Source of the DNA: Marisa cornuarietis
Lineage: Eukaryota > Mollusca > Gastropoda > Architaenioglossa > Ampullariidae
Direction: 5' to 3'
Assembly: GCA_004794655.1 (NCBI GenBank)
Contig: SMMW01000584.1
Span: 5,278,001 to 5,342,000 of the forward strand
DNA: 64,000 nucleotides
In this document: positions 55,104 to 64,000 of the stretch, in pieces
Position numbering within the stretch: the first letter of the stretch is position 1
Layout of the letters: every line of letters begins with the position of its first letter
Notes under the pieces: model-generated
What the model was told of the DNA's origin: nothing
Database searches by the model: none
Seen by the model: only the letters and a program-made list of their open reading frames with translations
Program-made: the position numbers and the translations under genes

Positions 55104-57355
55104 CTCTCGCTAACTTCATTGTCTCCTTTCTGTCGATGTCGTCGCTGTCGTGCTGCCTGTGTGAGTCACGTGGCTGTAACCGTGGCGATGAGGGAGAGAA
55201 AACAAAGCCTCCAACAACAACAATCTCTTTTCCTCCAAAAACGTGCCATTGTGCTCTGTGTTCGCAAAGACAGGCGCGCAAAGACATTGTCGTTCAAAGG
55301 TCGATCACGAAAGGTACTGGGAAACATCAAGCATGAATGAGGAATTGTTTGTCACCCCATAATTTCTCTTCCAAGCAATTTGTTTAAAGGTTTTTTTTCT
55401 GACGGCCCTGAGTATACAAAACAAGACTTTTCAAGTTGTCACAAGGTTGGGTGCGGGGGACTGTTAGGCCTGTCCTTCCACGTGGATAGTAGCAGCAGCA
55501 GCATGCTCTCATCATGACGTTCATCTGGGTTTCCCGAACGAGCGTCCATCGAAATCTTTGGGATTCTGGAGGCTGGTGGGTTCGTGACAAAAGCGGTGCT
55601 GTGTCAATGCTTGCCAATTTCCCTCTGCAGGAAGGAATGGCGGTTTCTCTTTACACTCACAATGTGTATCCATTCCATGGAGCAGCGCTGGTATCCTGCG
55701 GGACACCAGTGTCACGTGCGCTAAGGAGGGTCTCAGCATTCTTCACATCCTCATGCCAAGAAAGGAGAGACAGGGGGGTGGGGGGGCTAGTGCTAGGGGT
55801 GTGCTCATTGAATAGTCGGTTCATATTTTTCTATTTGTTCTACTTTTTAACTGATTAAGTTGCAGCAGAACGTGTTGATGCTCATTGATTTCTTACAGAA
55901 GGTTTTAACTCTTATGTCTTTTACTCTATACGCCATATTGTGCTCACTTTTCTACGAACATGTTTCATGCCGTTCGCAGCACACCACTCAATCCCCAGTT
56001 CTTCCCTTACGCACCCCCTACCATACACTATGCATGTTGCCCCTAAAAAAAATAATAAAAACCTGTTTTCTTCAGGAAAAGGCGGCGAAGGAGATCCCAT
56101 TAGTGTCTTTTTTGCGGACGAAACCAAGTTTTGTGGGTTAGAATTATGCGCATATTTTTTGACCGAGTGTCTCCTTGCGGGTTTGATGACGTTTTGGGGC
56201 CCAGGAAAAATAATAATATTATTAAGAGTAGGGGAAGGCAGGATCTCACTGCAGGAGGCATGCGGTGTCGTGTGAACTGCGTGAGCTCACTTTTCTGCCT
56301 CTTCCCGCCTATTGTAACAAGTGGTAAAACATTGCTTTGGCCCTTACAGGTTCTCTTGCTAGTTCTGCGTGCAACAGGCATGCATGACACAGTGTTCTTG
56401 CCATTTCATGAAGAATCGTGGTGTTTATGTCCTGAAGACTTGCTGCAATAAAACATGAGGGATTCTTCGAGCGAAAGTTTGGGGCTACTTTGGGGTTGGT
56501 TGGTATTTATACCATGTAGCGGTCACAGTCTAAGGGTAGTTTGTAGCGATAGATCCCTCCATTAAGGCTTCTGTTAAACATTTATGAGTGTTTGCTGGCA
56601 TACATACATCTCAAGCTTTGCGAGGGAACATGGTCATCAATGTTGGAGGCTGGCAACTCTGAAGCATGAATGATGTTTTGTGGTCAATACTGAAGGCGCT
56701 TTTTGAGCCTTTGTGTTGATTAATGTTGGAAGGTTGCAACGATGGAGGCATGCAATGATTGCATATAGAAGAGAGAATACCCTGATGAACGAGTTTAGAG
56801 TATGCGCAGGTTTTATTTCAGTGAAAGGGTGTGGTGGGGGCTGTGATGTTGACGGGGATAATTAAGACGAGGACAGTTCGTTATCTAATCTGTTACAATG
56901 TTAATGTACTGATGAATGATTGTACCGTTTTATATTTCTTTCGTTCTCTCCTTATTTATTTATTACTTTTTCTCTTTATTTGATTCTTTATTTTGTTGTT
57001 GTTTTTTCTTTATCACAGTTACTCTCTCTTTCTTTTGTTTCTTCCTTGCTTCAACTGCAACAAACTCCCGTGAGCAGAATTTCTGTAAAAACCATTTGCG
57101 CCGAAACATCTGGCAATCCACTTAGACCACTCTTCTAAAATCAAAACTATTAAAACATTAACCCCCTGAACACTCAGCACGTGTTTGATACCTCTGCCTG
57201 ATATTTTCTTTGTGTTTTATTCATCTTCCCAAGCTTTCTTTCTTGTGTCCTTCACGTCTATTTTCTGTACTTTCTGCCGTTTTCTCTTTGTTTCTGTTTC
57301 TTTCCCTTTTCTGCTTCTATGTGTGGGGTTGCATCTCTCTCTCTCCCCCTCTCAC

Positions 57356-57411
<56 letters not shown>

Positions 57412-58140
57412 CGCGTGTGTGCGTTTCCCGGTCTCATTTTATATTTGTTTTTTAATGTTGTAAATTTACTTTAATAGATAACATTTGTGTAGCTGTGGCG
57501 ACAGAAGTAAGTCGTGAGAAATCAGTAGTTTATTGTAGACTTTCAGCGTTGTCAATAATAAATGTAGACTAAATAAATATTATCAATATAATGTGTGTTG
57601 TGCGCATTCAGACTTTTTCTGTACCATTATTTAGCGTCGCTTACAATTATTATTGTATACAGTGAATCAATCAAAGATTTTACAAAAAATACAGTAACTT
57701 TCCAAATTCAATTTATATTAACCAGGCTGAGGTCTTTTTGAACACTCCAGCATTGTCAGCGCCACATATAAAAAAACTGACTTTTTTTGATGTACACTAG
57801 CGGACGGCAAGCCTAGCAATTGTGACCATCTAAGAAATTACCTTTAACATCAACAAAAGTGCTCCTTACTTAGAATGACTCTTCAAAGGGCACTTTTTGT
57901 ACTGTTGCAAGTTTCCAGGTTACTTGCGAACGGCTGTGACACTACATAAACGCAGTCAACATGCTCTTGTATTGCTGCTAGACGAACTTCTGGGTTTTCT
58001 CCAAATGAATGTTCTCTGCGGGAAGTCCACACACGGCTTACGCGAATCACACTTGAATGTATTTTCAGTACATTGTCGTCTTGAGAACTATTTCATGTAC
58101 AGTTCGCTACATTTTTTTTAAAAGCATGTCCTCGTCTTGA
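54151..58140. other. non-coding interval with microsatellites
   Basis: GT repeats at 54181-54200 and 55073-55089 and the long one at 57357-57424. C/T-rich tracts at 56930-57055 and 57190-57345. No gene recognised; open frames of 60-116 codons lack domains. Confidence 0.4.
57357..57424 (+). repeat. (GT)n-(GC)n microsatellite
   Basis: GT run to about 57402, then GCGCGCGCGCG and GTGTGTGCG. Alternating purine-pyrimidine, Z-DNA-prone. Confidence 0.95.
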
Positions 58141-58144
58141 TAAT

Positions 58145-58300
58145 GTCAACGTTCATTGTCTGTGCGTTTGTCACATTCGCAATATTTGCATCGCTTGCCT
58201 GTGAATTTGTCACATTGACAATGCTCACGTCTTCTGCCTGCGGATTTGTTACGTTGACAATATTCACGTCTTTTGTCTGCGAATTTGTCACCAAGTCTGT
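58145..58300 (-). repeat. 39 bp minisatellite, four copies, open on both strands
   Basis: Units run 58145-58183, 58184-58222, 58223-58261 and 58262-58300. On the - strand they translate as a 13-residue repeat (NSQASDANIANVT, NPQAEDVSIVNVT); on the + strand as a hydrophobic repeat (ACEFVTLTMLTSS). Both frames are open because 39 is a multiple of three. No neighbouring exon supports a gene. Confidence 0.85.
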
Positions 58301-61300
58301 CCCTCGTGATGTCCGAGGCATTTAACCTCTGCTTCTGGCGCCGCTGGCCGTCACCTCGGCTCTGTCCTTGCCATCGATCATTGTGTCTTCCTCCTGCAAA
58401 TGGTTTGTGGTTTGCTTGTGATCACAGAAGGATACGTTTCAAAGCGTCGTCGATATTTTATCATACGATTAATGCAAGAGTCAGCCCTTGGTTGTGTAGG
58501 ATTGTGTTCGTGCGCTCGTGTGTGAACGTGACTATGTGTGTGTGCGTGCGTGCGTGCGTGTGTGGGTGTGTGTGCATGAGCGCGCGCACGCATGTGAGAG
58601 GAAAAGAATGTTTAAAAGAAAGAGGAATATTATATGAAAGGGAATACCATTTAAACTTGAGACCGGAAGTATTTTAAAAAAGCCAGTCAGGCGTGTGATG
58701 CCTAATGGAATGCTAATGCGTTCCGCCGGTTCCCACAAAACCAAGCTATCTACAGACAGCAAAAATCTACACTCAAACAGTTTAATGGCAAAAATCACGC
58801 CTGTTCCTAAATAGGGAAAGGAAATTAGTAAGTATATATATATATATTCCTTCCTTTCTGCTAAATCCTTTCCTGCTCTATTTTAAAAGTTACCGCTTGA
58901 CTGTCCTCCGCACTCCACCTTCGGATAGCGTCGAACCCTTACTGTACAGCTTCATCTTCCTATGACCGCCACTTTTCCTTCTTCCTACATCAAGTCTTCT
59001 CATTTAAAGTCAATCCTTCTACTCTTCCTCAACTATCCATCCATCCGCTGACTGGTACTAGCTGATGACCAGATAAGCTGGAGTGCTTGTTGAGCTGGCC
59101 TGCCGGTCCCGGTAGTCGGGAGGGGCAGAACCTGACTAGATGCAGCGGCTGACAGCGCGCCATTTGAGGCGGTTGTAGGCGACGTCGACCACAATGTGAA
59201 GTTAACCGTCAAGACAACAGCCTGCAGCTGGCGTCATATTCAGGCGATGGAATGGAAGTGCGTTAAGCGAACAATCATATGAACAGCTTTGAAAATAAGG
59301 GACTCGTTTTGAAACCCACACATAAACGCTGCAGTAACGTGAAAGAAATGAAGATCATTTTTATCGTAACTTCTGTCTTTACAGGGCTGAGCAGACAAAA
59401 GTGCCAGCTGTTGCCACCTGAATGACCAGACCGTGTGCACAAGTTTCATGCAAAATCCGCTTTTTATATCTGCTTCTCAAAGTACATTAAAATTTATGTA
59501 TCTGTAATGAAAACACTTCACATAAAACGTAGAGCGTGAAGCTGATGTTTATCTAGGCACACTCTTGTGGCCGGACCAGAACACTAAAACCGTGTGAAAG
59601 AGGTCGTCGTATTCCTCGAATGTGTTGCCCTTTTAAATGGTGTATCAAGAAGGAGCTGCTATCACCTCCTCTTTCTGTATTTTGTATTTTCATTTTGTTT
59701 TACTTTGTTTTCCCTTACGAAATGTAGAAATGAGAAAAAATGATTCTTCCACAATAGGAGTAAGAGCTCCATGGTTTTTATTTAAGCCTGATATAAAAGG
59801 TGTAAAGAACAACAATTCCCTCGGAAACACTAAAATGCTTGAGACACGGCTTTCTTGAATGAAAAGTATCCATTCTGAACCCATGAAATGCAAAATAACA
59901 TGTTTATCCTGCCAGAAAATTTTTTCAAAATGTGATCTTAAAAAAAACCATTACATTGTGGAGCTCAGCATTTCCACTATAGGGGACAGGCGAAACAATA
60001 ATAACATGGTGTTGTTCCATTTTGTAAGAATGAGACAGACAGTGTTGTATTTCAAATTAAAGTAAAAAAATCCAGACATGGATATTCTGCCTGAGCCTGA
60101 CTTTAAATGGCATTCGAAAGTTTTTTCTCCAAGTTAAAAAAACAATATATCCTTAATAATGTCACTAAAGTTTGTTCTAAAATGCATTGCCTTAAATGAA
60201 GACGACATTAAGGTAAGGGATGAGGACACAAAAACAAAGAAAAAGAATGGAAAAAATAATCACTGAAATCAGGTTGGAGAAAACACTACAGTCTTCTAGG
60301 AGGACTTTGATAGAGTCGTCTGCCGGTGCGAACGTGCGTTGCGTGCCGCTAGGAGCGCTCGTGCTGCCGTCTCACAGTGTTTTTCGCACGTCAGACATCC
60401 CTGAGACTTAAAAGAAAAGCGGTGTTAGGGTCAGAGCACTCTTTTGCTCTGAAGCCTTCAAGGAAGATGAAGAAATATTTGTCTAATGACCAATGACTCT
60501 CTTCTTTTTGCTTGTTTTCCGCGTCTGCCTACCTATTGTTTTGAGATATATCTATATCTTTAAATGTCCATGTGTAAGAAAAAAATAACATGGCTGTGTC
60601 AACGCCTTCTTTTTAGCCCTATTACAGTTTCACTTTACACACTGGCATACTCCGACTATTCCTAGGCTTCTTTCATCACAACTGGCGGGATTTAAAATAA
60701 GCGATTTCTTCATTTATTTTCCTGTCCGTTTGTTTGTGTAGCATCCCTGCTCGCGCTTGTTTCTGTTGATGCTGTAGGCTCTCCATCGCTGGTTTCTCGG
60801 GAGAATCTCGGAGCAGATCTCACACTATCAAGCCCTGAGCTCTCAGTTTCTCACGAGGGCTTCCAATTAGAGTGTCTCCTTTCCGCGTTTTATCCCCGGG
60901 AACCTGCTAATGCTTACCACGCTAGCTTGCTTGTTTTCCCTTTCTTCTCGTTCCGAAGGTGTCTGATTATCCACACGGTCGTCGCGTTTTCGCTTATCTG
61001 CGAAGTTCATCGCTGACTTTTATCTATTTCACCTCGCCTGTAACCGTGGTGCCGTGTGGACGGATTTCAGGAACCAGATTGCTGTCTCAAGGCACGCCCA
61101 AGATCTGTACGAGGTCAGAAGTAACAGGCGCGCCCCTTTTCCCCTGCGCATGCGCCATAGTGGATCTACATCAGGATCAGGCAGAGATCGATCCAAAATG
61201 AATCATTGCGAGTCAGTTTGTTCTTAAAAACAAGTGTTTATAGCCCTACACTGTGTAGGCATCTGTAGGAATATTTCCAGGTACTTCTTTTCTTTCTGAT

Positions 61301-62500
61301 CGCGATAACAACTTGGCTCTTGTGTTTATGAAGTACCACGGAACTCGCTCTGAACCTGTCGTGACCTGTCTTTATTTCTAGTGGACGGCTGTTTCCAGTC
61401 ATATTTCCCAAGATCATCGGATATTAATTCAAGGGTACAAACACGCCCCGTTTTGTTTGGGCTGACTTAATGAGTGATCTACCCAAATTCTAGCTGTAAG
61501 TTCAGATATTTTCTTCCAATGTTGATAGTGTTCTCTACAGTTCTGTCGAAAACAAAATGTGCAGGTAAGTCTTGATTTCGCTCTGGCTTGGACAGATCTG
61601 CCATTGTGCATGCATGGTGCTTCAAAGGGAAGTGTCGAGTACTTGTCTTTCCTACGCTTGTGAATATTGATGTAAGAATAACGGGGTAGGTAGATCTACC
61701 CACGTACATTCGTGTCGTGACTTCAAGATCGTTCGCTCTCTTTCTCTCTCTCTCCCTCTCACATACGCACAGAGACACGTATCCACGCCACCCATGCACA
61801 CACACACACCCTACACCTCCCCCTCCCCCCACACACATATATGTGCGAGCTGTAACTCTGCACGAGGTTTTGGCGAGCTCAAGGCGGAAGGAAGATTGCA
61901 AAGAAAGGTAGGCTCGGATATCTATTATCAGGAATGAGAAATCTTATGTCACATTCTCTCACGTAGTCGATGTTCCATTACGACAACCGCTTTCTATTAT
62001 TTTTTTCCCCTCCGGTACCACACCCAAGGAAGAGGCGTAAATGACGTTCTTTCTCTTGAGTTTTTACTTATTTAGCTTGGCGGTGTCTCGATTTAAATGC
62101 CAATTTTCTCTGAAATATCTCTACGCTACTTCGCTGGAATTTTTTTTTCAGTGTAATTTGCTCAGGCTCATCGACTCTCGAGTGTACTGTCAGTTAGCGC
62201 ACGCAAACATGAGAGATGCGTGGAGTATACATGGACCCTGTTTGTATGACGAAGTCCTTTTGTAAACAGTGCGCTGTGTTTGACAGCAGGGTCCTGTGGA
62301 ATAAAAACTAGTCAAGTAAAATTAATGGCATCATAGGTTTCGTGGAAAATCAGTACTCCTGCACTTCCCTTCTGCCGATTTCCTCAGCAGCATTTTACAA
62401 GATATTTCAGGCTTAATCGAGTGGATTTTTTAAAAATAAAGGTTAGACGCAGATGAAATGGTCACGCTACCAGATTGGTCTACCGTTGCCTTCTAGCTTC
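58301..62500. other. non-coding interval
   Basis: GT/GC repeats (58534-58575), a TA run (58834-58847), CA repeats (61795-61810) and a perfect NRF1-type TGCGCATGCGCC (61145-61156). No gene recognised. Confidence 0.4.
61145..61156. promoter_or_regulatory. NRF1-type palindrome
   Basis: TGCGCATGCGCC matches the NRF1 consensus. It is followed by ATAGTGGATC rather than a clear start codon, so a promoter here is only a possibility. Confidence 0.25.
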
Positions 62501-62506
62501 TAAATA

Positions 62507-62592
<86 letters not shown>
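62507..62592 (+). repeat. (CAT)n microsatellite
   Basis: About 28 CAT/ATC units. No clear LINE 3' end adjoins it. Confidence 0.97.
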
Positions 62593-64000
62593 CTGCCTTT
62601 AAATACTGTTATCTTTGGTTTATCAGAAGGCAATCATAAAACATCGCCATCATTGGGTAAAGGTGGGAAGTAAGCATTAACTCTTCTTTAAAAATGTGAT
62701 TGTTACTTTGTATCATCTCCGCTATATTGCGACACCCTGTCTAAGCTTAGTTAGCTTTGTTAGCAGATTATGCTAACACATATGCTAAAATACTTTACTA
62801 ACACTCTTTTCCTTATCTGTTGGATTCTTTAGGGTTCCTTTTCACTTTCTCTTGCTGTTCCTGTGCGCGTGCAGTTAGCATGCAACCGATGTTTCCAGCC
62901 GAAGGAAAATGTACCCCACCCCCCCACCCCCCGCTTACACCGCACTGTTTCTCTGGCAGCCGTTATAATGGATCCGTGGCTTTTCACTGACGTACCACTA
63001 TATCCCATTTTCAATACATCTAAGACTTCTTTTGTCTTTCTCCTCAAGCCTCGGAAAATTTATGGCCAGCAAGTCAGCCAATCGTGTCAGGCGAGAGTCA
63101 ACTCCAGTGTAACAGTCCAGCGCCAAACTTTGTATGTTTCAGTTGCGTGGGAACCAGAGGGCAAGGGGGGCAGCCTCCCCTCAAAAAAAAAAAATACTAA
63201 GGAAGCAAGAATGTGAACGTTGTTCACTGTCAGCATGGACTTTGCCCCCGAAGCTGACCATCTTCCTACGCCACTGTGTGTGTGTGTGCGCGCTCGCTGG
63301 TGTTCGCTTTGCTGAATTTTATAAACTTTTGTCAACCTTTTAGATCTAGAAGTTTCAAAGGCCACTGCAGTCTATGGCTTTGGATATTTTGATTTGTTAC
63401 TTTCTTATTGTTATTTTCTTGTTTCTTATTGTTATCCAGGTGGCACTCAATATGAACTACATCACAAACTGGACATATCGTTCACACATTGTTCAGATTC
63501 AATCTCACAAACAGCTCTTCATACATGCATAATAGACTACAGCGAAAGTTATACATTATTTATACACATAACACACTACAGTGAACTTTATACAATATTT
63601 ATAAGCCTCTTGGAGGCAATTCATGAGTCGTGTGTGTTAGATTGTATTTTTTGACGACAGCTAGCTTGTGGCTTTGAATCTCTGCCATTTTTCTTCTTCA
63701 ATTTATAAACAGAGCTAGCTATCCTGCCCCGAAGTTATGATCAATACAATGACTACATGGCAGCAATTTTTAATAAACTTTGGTGGTGCATGTCATCTAA
63801 GTCTTTAATTATATGCATTCATCAATCAGTGCTTGTCGCCACTTTATCGTCAAGAGCTCGACAGACTCTTGCGTGCACGCGTATAAAAATACATCAGAAT
63901 GAATACACACGGGGGATATCAGTACTTCGTTGTCTCACACTTGTCTGTCATTCTTTCTCTTTTACACGCATGCAGGCACATGTACAGACACATATATATA
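62593..64000. other. non-coding interval to window end
   Basis: A C-run (62918-62932), an A-run (63184-63193) and a GT repeat (63275-63289). No gene recognised. Confidence 0.4.

Overview
The window is animal nuclear DNA. It has a split gene with canonical GT-AG introns, a non-LTR retrotransposon, tRNA-derived SINEs, small inverted-repeat (MITE-like) elements, and many CA/GT, GAT/ATC and GATA-type microsatellites in a background of roughly 40% GC. The mix of CR1/L2-like LINEs, SINEs with a shared 'GGGTTCAG-TCTCGTCTCG' core and long CA arrays fits a lophotrochozoan, most likely a gastropod mollusc. That placement is inference. No bacterial, organellar, CRISPR, rRNA or convincing tRNA sequence was seen.

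Layout. 1-5700 is AT-rich non-coding DNA with simple repeats and an old ~98 bp duplication. 5700-10300 holds the one well-supported host gene, a five-exon cytosolic sulfotransferase (CDS 7052-10247, + strand, 284 aa). A 147 bp MITE with a target duplication lies upstream of it, and its last intron contains transposon debris. 12467-15345 is a 5'-truncated CR1/L2-type LINE on the - strand whose 877-codon endonuclease-RT frame is uninterrupted. 16-27 kb is intergenic, with a MITE, two SINEs, a LINE 3' fragment and candidate promoter motifs. 26-38 kb contains three weak candidates for first coding exons, each next to a promoter-type motif (E-box, NRF1/YY1, RFX X-box). 39.97-40.46 kb is a 24 bp minisatellite that stays open as an acidic 8-residue repeat. 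41-51 kb is mostly non-coding, with one possible internal exon at 46855-47013. 51.09-51.29 kb is a dense cluster of homeodomain and SOX motifs that looks like a developmental enhancer. 53.0-54.15 kb pairs a 440 bp MITE with a tandem array of ~295 bp exon-like units. 54-64 kb is non-coding with microsatellites and a 39 bp minisatellite.

Only the sulfotransferase and the LINE reading frame are recognised at protein level. The sulfotransferase would move sulfonate from PAPS to small hydroxyl or amine acceptors in the cytosol. Nothing here shows several genes acting as one system. The most interesting unexplained signals are the enhancer-like block near 51.1 kb, the duplicated exon-like units at 53.5-54.1 kb, the 24 bp coding-like minisatellite and the three MITE families. 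All candidate-exon and regulatory calls are motif-based and need transcript or comparative data.
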